Below are positions 10,024 through 18,410 of a stretch of 64,000 nt of DNA, piece after piece. The DNA is taken from the NCBI GenBank assembly GCA_964557575.1, contig CAZLBC010000003.1:62001-126000 (forward strand). The letters run 5' to 3'. Within the stretch, counting starts at the first letter, position 1; each line of letters begins with the position of its first letter. The translations under genes were made by a program, and so were the position numbers. Under the pieces are notes generated by a model. That model worked only from the letters and a program-made list of their open reading frames with translations. It did not search any database and was not told the origin of the DNA. Source of the stretch: CAZLBC01 sp964557575. GTDB lineage: Bacteria > Planctomycetota > Phycisphaerae > SM23-33.

Positions 10024-12072
10024 ATGAATATTCCTCGCTTTTTCACTGCGGGTTATTCCCGCCCCCCAGCCGGGGTCATCGTCAGAGACGTTGTACTGAT
10101 CTTCCTGTTGTGTCTGGCGGTAATCGGCATTCTGGCGCACGCCCCGTCGAATACGTACAGCTACGCGCAGTTCTGGCAGATCCAGGTGAGTATCGACCAG
10201 GTCAACGGGGGAAGCCTCCTGCTCCCGCGGATCGACTCGGAAACCGATGCGGACGGCAATTACCGGAATTATGCCCGCAAGCCCCAGTTGTACGCGTGGC
10301 TTTTGACGGCGACCATGAAGCTTACCGGGCTCAATAACGAGATCATCTACCGTGTGCCGACGATAATTGCCTTTCTCGGAATTGCCGTGCTGACATACCT
10401 GCTGGGGCTGCGGTGGTACGGCAGGGCGGCCGGGCTCGCGGCGGCGGCGCTGCTGGTTACCTGTCTGCACATGAATAAACTCGCCTTCCTGGCGACCACC
10501 GATATGCTCCTGGCCTTTCTGGTCACGCTGTGCGTATTCTGCGCGGATCGCATCACGTTTCATCCGCCGGCCGACGGACGGCGGACGGTCTGGCGGATTG
10601 CCTTCTGGTGCTCGATGCTGCTGGCCGCGCTGGCAAAGGGGGGGGGTATCGTCAATCTCGTCCTGCTGGGCGGATTCCTGCTGCTGGCGGGCGGATTCGG
10701 ACCCGGTTTTCACGCTTCGGCGCGGCGGGCCGGCAGCGGGTGGACGCCGGAACTCATACTGATTGCCCGTCGGTGGCGGGCCGTTTTTCGAGCGGTGAGG
10801 CTCTTCAGGGGCCTGCTTATGATGGCCGTCGTACTGGTACCGCTGTGGATAGCCATGCTGGAAATAGGCGGAGAAGCCTTCAAGAAAACGGTCTATTTCG
10901 AAATCGTCCAGCGGATCACCGGCGAGGGACACCACGCGCCCCACGAGGCGGGAGGGCCGATGGCCGGACACCTGTTCTACAACCTGTTGCCGCTGTCGAT
11001 ATTCGCCACAGCCGGCCTGTTGCTGATCGGCGGCGGCACAACCCGCCGCGTGGGTCTCCTTGAAGAATGGCTTCGCCGTTCAGAGGGGCTCTGTTCGAAG
11101 ATGGCGGCGGGGATTCAACTGGCCGTGACCCGCCTCGCGGGATGGTGTGCCGCCGCGCTGTATTATCGCTCGCCGACGGCACTGCCGCTCTGGTGGACAC
11201 TCACGGTGATGATCGCGTTCGGCATACCCGCCGGGTTTCGCCCCGACTACCTTCTCCCGTGTTACCCGGCAGCGGCGTTGCTCGCCGGCTGGGCCGTGAT
11301 GGAACTGTCTCGACCGGAGCGGTATGCCGCCGGTGTGGGTGTGCATCTTGCCCGGATATGCCGGCTGGTCCCGTTCGTTCCGGCGGCCGGCGTGATCCTG
11401 ATCGCCGCGGGATACCTGTTCGCCGGCGAGAGCCCGTCGTGGCTTCCGGAACCCGCCCGCATTGCGGGTTCGACGTGGTATTTGCTTGCGATTGTTCTCG
11501 CCGGGGGTATCGTCGCAGTCATACTGGCCGTTGGGGGGGCTGTCAGGAAACATATGGGGCTGTCCGTCGCCGCTGCGTGTGTCGCCATGCTCGGGATGTT
11601 GTTTTGTTACACGCATTTCTTTCGTCGCCAGGCGCGATACGGGGACGGCGATACGATCTGCCGGTTTGCCCGGCGCGTTTCCGCGGTGATCGGTGACGAT
11701 GATTTCGTCATGTACGGTGCCGATAAAACCGGCCTGGAGGCGTACCTCGGTCGTTTCGGCAGGCGGGCGGGAGGGCTGGGGACCGCCGGCCTTCTGGAAG
11801 GCGGGGAGCGATGGTTGCTCACGACGGACAGGGGGTTGCTCGGCCTGGGAGCCTACCGGAAGGATCCGGCGGGACCGTACGAGATTGAACTGCATACCGG
11901 GGATCGGCGGTTTCGTACCCGTCCGGGCGAACTCGGGACCGTCCGGGCGGCCAGCGACCGACCGCTTGCCTTCGAAGACTGGGGAAAGATGTACCTCGTC
12001 AGGCTCCGCCGGCCCTTTGATGTCAGCGCCGAGCCGTTAGCGGTCGGCTACGTTCACGACGAGGCGCGATAA
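10024..12072 (+). CDS. ArnT/PMT-like polytopic glycosyltransferase
   Basis: This 682-residue membrane protein has about 11-12 hydrophobic helices in the N-terminal two thirds and a soluble C-terminal domain. The early periplasmic loop (YARKPQLYAWLLT) and the helix pattern match GT83/GT39 glycosyltransferases such as ArnT, which move a sugar from a polyprenyl-phosphate carrier to lipid A or protein on the periplasmic face. A short in-frame TTG at 10018 exists, but ATG at 10024 has GGGG 7 bases upstream and is preferred. The neighbours, an LpxB-N-domain protein and a polyprenyl-phosphate-type GT2, support a lipid-linked sugar-transfer role. The acceptor and sugar are not deducible. Confidence 0.75.
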   Translation: MNIPRFFTAGYSRPPAGVIVRDVVLIFLLCLAVIGILAHAPSNTYSYAQFWQIQVSIDQVNGGSLLLPRIDSETDADGNYRNYARKPQLYAWLLTATMKLTGLNNEIIYRVPTIIAFLGIAVLTYLLGLRWYGRAAGLAAAALLVTCLHMNKLAFLATTDMLLAFLVTLCVFCADRITFHPPADGRRTVWRIAFWCSMLLAALAKGGGIVNLVLLGGFLLLAGGFGPGFHASARRAGSGWTPELILIARRWRAVFRAVRLFRGLLMMAVVLVPLWIAMLEIGGEAFKKTVYFEIVQRITGEGHHAPHEAGGPMAGHLFYNLLPLSIFATAGLLLIGGGTTRRVGLLEEWLRRSEGLCSKMAAGIQLAVTRLAGWCAAALYYRSPTALPLWWTLTVMIAFGIPAGFRPDYLLPCYPAAALLAGWAVMELSRPERYAAGVGVHLARICRLVPFVPAAGVILIAAGYLFAGESPSWLPEPARIAGSTWYLLAIVLAGGIVAVILAVGGAVRKHMGLSVAAACVAMLGMLFCYTHFFRRQARYGDGDTICRFARRVSAVIGDDDFVMYGADKTGLEAYLGRFGRRAGGLGTAGLLEGGERWLLTTDRGLLGLGAYRKDPAGPYEIELHTGDRRFRTRPGELGTVRAASDRPLAFEDWGKMYLVRLRRPFDVSAEPLAVGYVHDEAR

Positions 12073-12078
12073 ACAGGG

Positions 12079-12522
12079 TCAGCCGCCGTTGTCCGTGTCC
12101 ACAGGCCCCTGTCCGGCTTCCGGCGGTTTGTCGCCGGCACCTTCGGACGGTTCGAAATCGACCTCCGTCGGGACCGCGCCGGAAGAGAAGACCAACCCCC
12201 GCCGGGATGTCTTTCGCTTAAACCAGATATGCAGGTTGCGGGAGTAAATGACCATGCTTGCCATCCCGGCCATGATCAGGGGGAGTCTGCCGAGGTGGAT
12301 GAAGTACAGCAGTGAGACGAACGCGCCCGCCATGGAAAAATACCAGAAGGCGACGGGCAGCACGTTGCGCTGTTTCTTTTCAGAGGCGATCCATTGCACA
12401 ACGAACCGGGCGAAAAACAGCGACTGGCCGAAAAACCCGACAACGTCCCACAGGTCGAACCGGAGAAAAGGATCGGTCAACACCCTGATCACGTATTCGC
12501 GAAATGTTTCAGCAATAATCAT
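12079..12522 (-). CDS. Stand-alone lipid-A-disaccharide synthase N-terminal (LAB_N) membrane protein
   Basis: This 147-residue protein has three to four membrane helices and matches the LAB_N domain: LWDVVGFFGQSLFFARFVVQ near residue 24, then WIASEKKQRNVLPVAFWYFS, then a further pair of helices. The domain is known as the N-terminal part of some LpxB enzymes but also occurs alone next to glycosyltransferases. There is no LpxB catalytic domain, so it is not a disaccharide synthase. The last 40 residues are acidic and Pro-rich. GAGGAA precedes the ATG. It converges on the ArnT-like gene with a 6-base gap and diverges from the GT2. Confidence 0.85.
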   Translation of the reverse strand: MIIAETFREYVIRVLTDPFLRFDLWDVVGFFGQSLFFARFVVQWIASEKKQRNVLPVAFWYFSMAGAFVSLLYFIHLGRLPLIMAGMASMVIYSRNLHIWFKRKTSRRGLVFSSGAVPTEVDFEPSEGAGDKPPEAGQGPVDTDNGG

Positions 12523-12672
12523 TATGTGTTTCCTCTACATTCGTCTGGTGCCCGGACATGTGATGCCGTACGCAATGCACGCAAATATAATCTAATCGGG
12601 AAAATAGTTATATTCCATCCAGCTATCATATAGAATACGTCACCCGTGGAACGATACGGGGTATCCGTTGAA

Positions 12673-13431
12673 ATGAACGAAAACGAACAGCCTGATATAT
12701 ACCTTTCAATTGTGGCGCCGGCCTACAACGAGGCGCAGAATCTCCGTCGACTTATCGAGGAGTCGACGGCGGCCGGTGATGCCGTCGGCAGCGAGTACGA
12801 GATCATTATCGCCAACGACGCCAGCGACGACCGGACGCCTGCCGTGCTCGCTGCCCTGATGAAGGAATACCCCCGACTGCGAGTACTCGACCTGCAGCAG
12901 CGGAGCGGCCAGACGGCTGCCCTCGATGCGGCAATTCGGGCGGCCGGGGGGCGATACATTGCCACGCTCGATGCGGACCTTCAGAACGACCCGCGCGATA
13001 TCCCGCGTCTCCTTGAACCGATCGAGAATGATGAATGCGATTATGTCAACGGGTGGCGGCGGGAGCGACAGGATTCGCCGTTCCGCCTTCTGGTAAGCAG
13101 ATATGGAAATGCGTTCAGGAACCTGATCACGATGGAGCAGATTAACGACTCGGGCTGCGGAATAAAGGTGTTCCGCCGCGAATGTGCGGACCGCCTGAAG
13201 CTGTTTGACGGTGGACACCGTTTTTTCGCAACACTGGTCAGGATGGACGGATGGCGCGTCGCGGAAATGGCGGTCAACCACCGTCCGCGCCGGGCCGGCC
13301 GGGGAAAATACGGATTTCTTGACCGGTTTTTCAAGGTAGTGAGCGATGCCTTGGCCGTCAGGTGGATGCGCAAGAAAACGGTTCGCTGGCGGGCGACGGA
13401 ACGGGGGCCAAAAAACGGCTCAAGTGCCTAA
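12673..13431 (+). CDS. Polyprenyl-phosphate-type family 2 glycosyltransferase
   Basis: This 252-residue GT-A fold enzyme resembles dolichol-phosphate mannosyltransferase/ArnC-type GT2 proteins that load a sugar onto a polyprenyl-phosphate carrier. Visible motifs are SIVAPAYNEAQNL at the start, DASDDRT, the metal-binding TLDADLQNDP, and the acceptor region NDSGCGIKVF. There are no C-terminal membrane helices. I chose ATG at 12673; an in-frame GTG at 12646 lacks a ribosome site. It probably supplies the donor lipid used by the ArnT-like enzyme at 10024, with LAB_N as a third partner (inference). Confidence 0.85.
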   Translation: MNENEQPDIYLSIVAPAYNEAQNLRRLIEESTAAGDAVGSEYEIIIANDASDDRTPAVLAALMKEYPRLRVLDLQQRSGQTAALDAAIRAAGGRYIATLDADLQNDPRDIPRLLEPIENDECDYVNGWRRERQDSPFRLLVSRYGNAFRNLITMEQINDSGCGIKVFRRECADRLKLFDGGHRFFATLVRMDGWRVAEMAVNHRPRRAGRGKYGFLDRFFKVVSDALAVRWMRKKTVRWRATERGPKNGSSA

Positions 13432-13448
13432 AAATAGAGGTTTTTAGG
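13427..13448 (+). other. AT-rich perfect hairpin over the GT2 stop codon
   Basis: CCTAAAAA (13427-13434) and TTTTTAGG (13441-13448) form a perfect 8-bp stem with a 6-base loop. The left arm contains the TAA stop of the GT2 gene. No U-tract follows, so it is not a canonical terminator. It may be a weak terminator, an operator or chance. Confidence 0.3.
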
Positions 13449-13603
13449 GTTGTATCGCTGTACTTTCATTATGCTTTCGGGGATAATATGGTATCGGCGC
13501 CGGCGGGTGAAAATAATCCCCGTCGACACGGGCGAGAATCCCGCTGTTTATAACACAGCAGTACGGCAGTATGACGACGGTGATCACATGACGGAGCGAG
13601 AGA

Positions 13604-16336
13604 GTGACTGAGGAGAACAACAAGGAAGCCGTTGAGGACCCGGCCGCCAAGAGGCTCTTTCCCGGGGAACATATCGAAGATATGCCCGTCGAAGAGGAGA
13701 TGCGGGAGAGCTATCTCACGTACGCGATGAGTACGATCATGGATCGGGCCCTGCCGGATATCCGTGATGGTCTCAAGCCGTCGCAGCGGCGCGTGCTGGT
13801 GGCCATGAACGACCTCAATCTCGGGCCCCGGAGCAAACATCGCAAGTGCGCGAAGATCGCGGGCGACACCTCGGGGAATTACCATCCGCACGGAGAAGCG
13901 GTGGTCTATCCGACCATGGTACGTCTCGGTCAGCCCTGGAGCATGCGGTATCCGCTCGTGGATCCGCAGGGCAATTTTGGATCCATCGACGGTGATCCCC
14001 CGGCTGCCATGCGGTACACCGAGGCGCGGATGACGGCCCCGGCGATGGAAATGCTGGGTGACCTGAACTTGGACACGGTTGATTTCAAGCAGAACTACGA
14101 TGAAACCCGAAACGAGCCGGTTGTTCTGCCCGCCAAGTTTCCCAACCTGCTGGTGAACGGTTCTCAGGGGATCGCCGTGGGAATGGCTACCAGCCTGCCG
14201 CCCCATAATCTGAACGAAATATGTGATGCCCTTATACGAGTGATCGATAATCCCGACATAACCGTCGAGGAACTCATGGAGACCGTCCCGGGACCCGATT
14301 TTCCAACCGGCGGTTTGATATGCGGCAGGGACGGTATTCTCGAGGGATACCGCACGGGCAGAGGTCGGATCACCCTTCGCGGCAAGATGCATACCGAGCA
14401 AATGCGCGGGGGCAAAGAGCAGATTGTCATTACGGAGATACCCTACCAGGTTCTCAAGACCACGATAATCGAACGTATCGCCGCTGTCGTGAAAAAGGGG
14501 GAAATCACCGATATCATGGATGTCCAGGATCACTCGGACCGAACCGGCATGCGCATCGTGGTTGAGTTGAAAAAGGGAGCCGAGGCGGATGTGGTGATCA
14601 ACCAGCTCCACAAGTATTCCGCGCTGCAGTCCACCTTCAGTATCATAAATGTTGCCCTGGTGAACATGTCTCCGCAGACCCTGGGCCTCAAGGATATGTT
14701 GCGGTATTACATCGAGCACCGCAAAGAGGTTATTACCCGCCGAACGCTGTTTCTCCTGCGCCGCGCCCGGCAGCGGGCGCACGTGCTCGAGGGGCTGATT
14801 CTCGCGGTTGCAGACATTGACCGAATCATCGAGCTTATCAAGACCAGCCCCGACGTCCCGACCGCGAAGCAGCGGCTTATGGATCACGAGCTCAGGCTCA
14901 CCGAGGCGGCCACGGTCAGAATGCTGTTGCCCGAAAAATTCCTCAACCGGGTGGGAGATGAGCCGCAGAAACTGACGGGTGTCCAGGCTGATGCCATTCT
15001 GTCGATGCAACTGCAACGCCTGACCGGCCTCGAGATAGAAAAGCTTGCCAACGATTATGCAAAGCTTGTCGATGAGATCGAAGGTCACGAGGCAATTCTG
15101 AACGATGAATTGCTGCTTATGGACGAGATACGGGAGGATATCTACGAGATCAAGGATCGTTACGGCGATGCGCGGCGAACCGAAATAGTCGGCAGCGCCG
15201 AGGATTTTGATATTGAAGATCTCGTTGCCGAGGAAGACGTCGCGGTGACCTTGACACACGAGGGTTACATCAAGAGAATGCCGCTGACCACGTACCGCCG
15301 GCAGGGACGGGGCGGACAGGGTGTCAGGGGGAGCGAGTCGCGCGACGACGATTTTATAGAAAACCTCTTTATCGCCTCGACACACGATTACCTGCTCGTC
15401 TTTCTCGAGAGCGGCAGGATGCACTGGCTGAAAGTCTACGATATCCCGTCTATGTCGCGCACGAGCAGGGGCAGGGCGATTGTGAATCTGCTTGAGATGG
15501 ATGGCGCAGACCGTATATGCGCGGTAGTTCCCGTCAGGGAGTTCGACGATCGTTTCCTCGTGACGGCGACCGAGAAAGGCCAGGTTAAAAAAACGGAACT
15601 GCAGGCATACGCGAATGTCAGGAAGGGCGGTATTATCGCCACCGGCCTGAAAAAGGGCGACCGGGTAATCGGCGTTGCCGTTACGACGGCTGATGACCAG
15701 ATCGTTCTCGGCACGTCGGCGGGAAAGGCGATCCGTTTCAAGGAATCAAACATACGATCCATGGGCCGTACTGCTGCCGGGGTGCGGGGCATCAGTCTGA
15801 AGAAGGGCGATACGGTGGTGGACATGATTATTATCGATCCCCTGTCGACGCTGCTGACCGTGTGCAGAAAGGGCTACGGCAAGCGGACGAGCTTCGAGGA
15901 ATACCGCGTACAGAATCGCGGCGGATCGGGGATTATCAATATCAAGGCTTCCGAGCGGAACGGGGCGGTTGTGGCCCTGAAGGCGATTCGGGACGCCGAC
16001 GAACTGATGATGATCACGCTCAAGGGCCAGGTGGTTCGCATAGCGATTGATAACGTCCGCACGATAGGCCGGGCAACCCAGGGCGTCAGACTTATTGCCT
16101 TGAGGGAAGACGACGAACTGGTGGCGGTGGCAAAAGTTGAGGATGAAAACGCCGACCAGGCCCGTCTTCCGCTCCAGCCCGCCGGCGAGGAATCTGAAGA
16201 GAGGAAGGCCGATACCGGCGATGAAAGCGACGGGGAACAGGATGTTGATGATGATGCCGGCGATGGTGAAGAAGACGGTAATGCGCCTGAAGAAGAGAAT
16301 GCCGTCGGGGGCGGCGAAGATGGTGGTGAGGAGTAA
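13604..16336 (+). CDS. gyrA: DNA gyrase subunit A
   Basis: This 910-residue type IIA topoisomerase subunit makes and reseals the double-strand break during ATP-driven negative supercoiling with GyrB. The breakage-reunion domain starts at about residue 33 and carries the catalytic Tyr in AAMRYTEARM (Tyr138). The C-terminal beta-pinwheel has six repeat blades ending near residue 850. The GyrA box that opens blade 1 reads QGRGGQG (567-573) rather than QRRGGKG. The presence of a box and full pinwheel favours GyrA over ParC. The last 55 residues are Asp/Glu-rich. The start is GTG at 13604 with GGAG 10-13 bases upstream. No gyrB is adjacent. Confidence 0.95.
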   Translation: MTEENNKEAVEDPAAKRLFPGEHIEDMPVEEEMRESYLTYAMSTIMDRALPDIRDGLKPSQRRVLVAMNDLNLGPRSKHRKCAKIAGDTSGNYHPHGEAVVYPTMVRLGQPWSMRYPLVDPQGNFGSIDGDPPAAMRYTEARMTAPAMEMLGDLNLDTVDFKQNYDETRNEPVVLPAKFPNLLVNGSQGIAVGMATSLPPHNLNEICDALIRVIDNPDITVEELMETVPGPDFPTGGLICGRDGILEGYRTGRGRITLRGKMHTEQMRGGKEQIVITEIPYQVLKTTIIERIAAVVKKGEITDIMDVQDHSDRTGMRIVVELKKGAEADVVINQLHKYSALQSTFSIINVALVNMSPQTLGLKDMLRYYIEHRKEVITRRTLFLLRRARQRAHVLEGLILAVADIDRIIELIKTSPDVPTAKQRLMDHELRLTEAATVRMLLPEKFLNRVGDEPQKLTGVQADAILSMQLQRLTGLEIEKLANDYAKLVDEIEGHEAILNDELLLMDEIREDIYEIKDRYGDARRTEIVGSAEDFDIEDLVAEEDVAVTLTHEGYIKRMPLTTYRRQGRGGQGVRGSESRDDDFIENLFIASTHDYLLVFLESGRMHWLKVYDIPSMSRTSRGRAIVNLLEMDGADRICAVVPVREFDDRFLVTATEKGQVKKTELQAYANVRKGGIIATGLKKGDRVIGVAVTTADDQIVLGTSAGKAIRFKESNIRSMGRTAAGVRGISLKKGDTVVDMIIIDPLSTLLTVCRKGYGKRTSFEEYRVQNRGGSGIINIKASERNGAVVALKAIRDADELMMITLKGQVVRIAIDNVRTIGRATQGVRLIALREDDELVAVAKVEDENADQARLPLQPAGEESEERKADTGDESDGEQDVDDDAGDGEEDGNAPEEENAVGGGEDGGEE

Positions 16337-16450
16337 CGGAGGGCAAAGGGCGAGTATGGTAACCCGTCGTCATGCATATCGAGCATATAGTGGCTTGTCA
16401 CAACGCGCCGGTCTGCAGGCGATCCGTTGTTTGCGGTAAAACCCCCCTTA

Positions 16451-16596
16451 GGGCCTTTCCGAATAATCCTCTGGCTTCGGCCGGCTGCGGCGGCCGGCTG
16501 CATCGCCACCCCGGAGACGGGTTGCCTGCTTCGCCCTCCGCGCCCGCGGCCGCCTCGTTCGGCATCGGGCCGACGAGGGGTTATTCGGACAGGCTC
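16451..16596. mobile_element. 146-bp MITE-like palindromic element with TTA target duplication
   Basis: The ends are 20-bp terminal inverted repeats: left 5'-GGGCCTTTCCGAATAATCCT (16451-16470) and right, read inward on the other strand, 5'-GAGCCTGTCCGAATAACCCC (16596-16577), 16 of 20 identical. The element is flanked on both sides by TTA (16448-16450 and 16597-16599), as expected of a 3-bp target duplication. No coding capacity is present. The interior is very GC-rich with two further hairpins (16480-16498 and 16553-16578). TIRs of this style and TNA/TTA duplications are known from IS5-family groups, so a MITE mobilised by an IS5-like transposase is the best guess. The right-hand TTA is the complement of the TAA stop of the MBL gene. 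Three of the four arm differences keep G-U pairing on the + strand, so a structured RNA is an alternative. Confidence 0.6.
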
Positions 16597-17238
16597 TTAC
16601 TGTAAAAACGGATTATCGCGACGTTCGTCGCCGATCATCGTCGGCGGTCCGTGTCCGGGATAGACCGCCGTGTCATCGGGCAGGGAAAGGAGATTGTTCC
16701 TGATGTTTTCCACCAGTTTCTCGTGATCGCCGCCGGGAATGTCCGAGCGGCCGATCGACCTGCAGAAGAGGGCGTCTCCCGTAAACACGACCCCCTCCCT
16801 GCGACAGTAGAAGCTGAGGCCGGCAGGGGTGTGCCCCGACGTGTCCAGTACGGTCCACGGCCGGGAACCGTCACCGTTCAGTGACAGCTCCTGGCCGGGG
16901 CTGATCGATTCTTCGGCCTCGGGCGCCGTGACTCCCATAAGGAAGGTGCTGGAGAGGTTTTTTTCCGGGGTCGTCAGCATGTCTTCTTCACCCGCCGGCG
17001 CACAGACGATTGTCTCCGGAAAATGCTGCTTGACGTATTCTATGCCGCCGATGTGGTCGGCATGCCCGTGCGTGATCAGTATGCGCGACGGCTGAACGGC
17101 ATTATTCTGGAGGTATTCGACGAGCGGCTTGGACCACATCCCCACGTCGATCAGCCACGCGGGACCGTTCGGTTCTTCGGGGCGGACGACGTAGCAATTC
17201 GTGTCCAGCGGGCCGAGTTGTATTGTGTGTATGTTCAC
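16597..17238 (-). CDS. Metallo-beta-lactamase-fold hydrolase (GloB/YcbL-like)
   Basis: This 213-residue protein has the HxHxDH metal site at residues 57-62 (THGHADH), a second-shell DTSGHTPAG and a C-terminal PGHGP. The architecture is that of the glyoxalase II-related MBL hydrolases (YcbL type), which hydrolyse thioesters such as S-lactoylglutathione or similar substrates. It lacks the long C-terminal helical domain of classical glyoxalase II, so the substrate is open. The start overlaps the NDK gene by 4 bases. The TAA stop coincides with the edge of the palindromic element downstream. Confidence 0.85.
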   Translation of the reverse strand: MNIHTIQLGPLDTNCYVVRPEEPNGPAWLIDVGMWSKPLVEYLQNNAVQPSRILITHGHADHIGGIEYVKQHFPETIVCAPAGEEDMLTTPEKNLSSTFLMGVTAPEAEESISPGQELSLNGDGSRPWTVLDTSGHTPAGLSFYCRREGVVFTGDALFCRSIGRSDIPGGDHEKLVENIRNNLLSLPDDTAVYPGHGPPTMIGDERRDNPFLQ

Positions 17239-18410
17239 AATCCGGCGAGGTAATCTTCCACGAGTTCAGTGATATCGCAGGTTTCTTTTTCGCTTTCTCT
17301 CATGCCGACGATGCCCATCTCGCGCAGCGCGCTTTCCTGGGAATCCGAGGCGTGGGCGCCGTTTCTCATCAGGTCGCGTCCGAAATCGCTTCGAACGGTT
17401 CCCGGTGCGGCCTTTTCGGGATTCGTTTCTCCCAGAACATCGCGCACCTTGCTTATGGCGTCGACGCCTTCGTACAGCAGTACCAGGCTGTTTGCGTTGG
17501 TGGCGGTTGCCTTTTCGCTCTCGTCGACGGCGGCGGGATTCACGCCGGTCATGTATTCGACGATACGATTCAGTTCATACGAAGCATTTCTGTCGGCGAG
17601 GTGTTGGGCCATCAGGTCGGCATCCGCGCGGGTGATTTCAAAGTCGAATGCCTCACTGAGTTTCTCGTGAACGATGTCGCTGACCTGGCCCACGAGACGT
17701 TTCTTGAACACGTGCTTCAGATGGCCGTAGAATTCCTCGCCCTGTTTGATCGTCATGGAAAACAGCTTCGCCCCCACGATCCTCAGGCCGGTGAGGCTGA
17801 ATGTGTCGATGATGTTTCCCGGCCGGCGGCTCGGTATGTAAAAATTATCCGGCTTGAGTATGACGACCGTTGTCTCGGGTTCCCGTTCGTAGTCGATCAT
17901 ACCGGTCAACACGCCGCCGTCCTGCAGGGCGTACTGCGAAAAGAGCTTCAGGTGCTCGATGTTCCTTTCCGATTGGACGCCGGTCAACACCGCGGGTTCC
18001 ATGTAATGGACGACCCCTTGCTCGTCCTTGATCAGGTCCCCGAACGTTCCCCGTATCGTGTTGCCGACGGGGACGCCGGTAAATGAACCGATGACATTTT
18101 CCTTGATATGCCTGACCGCATCGGGTCCCTTGAACAGCAACAGCATGCAGCGGGGCAGCATGTTGTAAAAGTTCTTTTTCCGCAGGTGATTGTCAAGGTA
18201 GGCGAACCAGGCGTCCTTCGTGTTGAGATCCATCTCTTCGACGGGAAAGGACGCCTTGTATGCGTCGATAAATTCATCGGAGAACACGTACATCCGTGCG
18301 CCCACGAAGGTCAGTCCGCGTGACGACAGCAGCCGGCTGATGATTCCACCGGTGCGGCTTTTGAAAAGGCTGTAGGGAGTTATCAGCGCGTAGGCAAGTT
18401 CGTCCATCAC
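17235..18410 (-). CDS. Tandem double-domain nucleoside diphosphate kinase-like protein
   Basis: Two NDK-like domains lie in one 391-residue chain. The first (about 5-145) has AYALITPYSL, a substituted segment of the family KP motif, and ends RGTFGDLIKDEQGVVHYMEPA with a His at 135 in the catalytic position. The second (about 165-391) has VVILKPDNF and the canonical block ETNPEKAAPGTVRSDFG, then NGAHASDSQES with the likely phospho-accepting His353. Both carry insertions of 60 or more residues compared with the 140-150 residue classical enzyme. The second domain is probably the active one; the first may be structural. It overlaps leuC and the MBL gene by 4 bases on either side. No separate ndk is seen in the window. 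Confidence 0.8.
   Translation of the reverse strand: MMDELAYALITPYSLFKSRTGGIISRLLSSRGLTFVGARMYVFSDEFIDAYKASFPVEEMDLNTKDAWFAYLDNHLRKKNFYNMLPRCMLLLFKGPDAVRHIKENVIGSFTGVPVGNTIRGTFGDLIKDEQGVVHYMEPAVLTGVQSERNIEHLKLFSQYALQDGGVLTGMIDYEREPETTVVILKPDNFYIPSRRPGNIIDTFSLTGLRIVGAKLFSMTIKQGEEFYGHLKHVFKKRLVGQVSDIVHEKLSEAFDFEITRADADLMAQHLADRNASYELNRIVEYMTGVNPAAVDESEKATATNANSLVLLYEGVDAISKVRDVLGETNPEKAAPGTVRSDFGRDLMRNGAHASDSQESALREMGIVGMRESEKETCDITELVEDYLAGL

Noticed and set aside
13469..15424. 651-codon open frame opposite gyrA
   Set aside because: gyrA on the other strand is certain; the antisense translation has no motif.
13604..16336. ParC rather than GyrA
   Set aside because: The GyrA box and full six-blade C-terminal domain favour GyrA; only this type IIA A-subunit gene is in the window.
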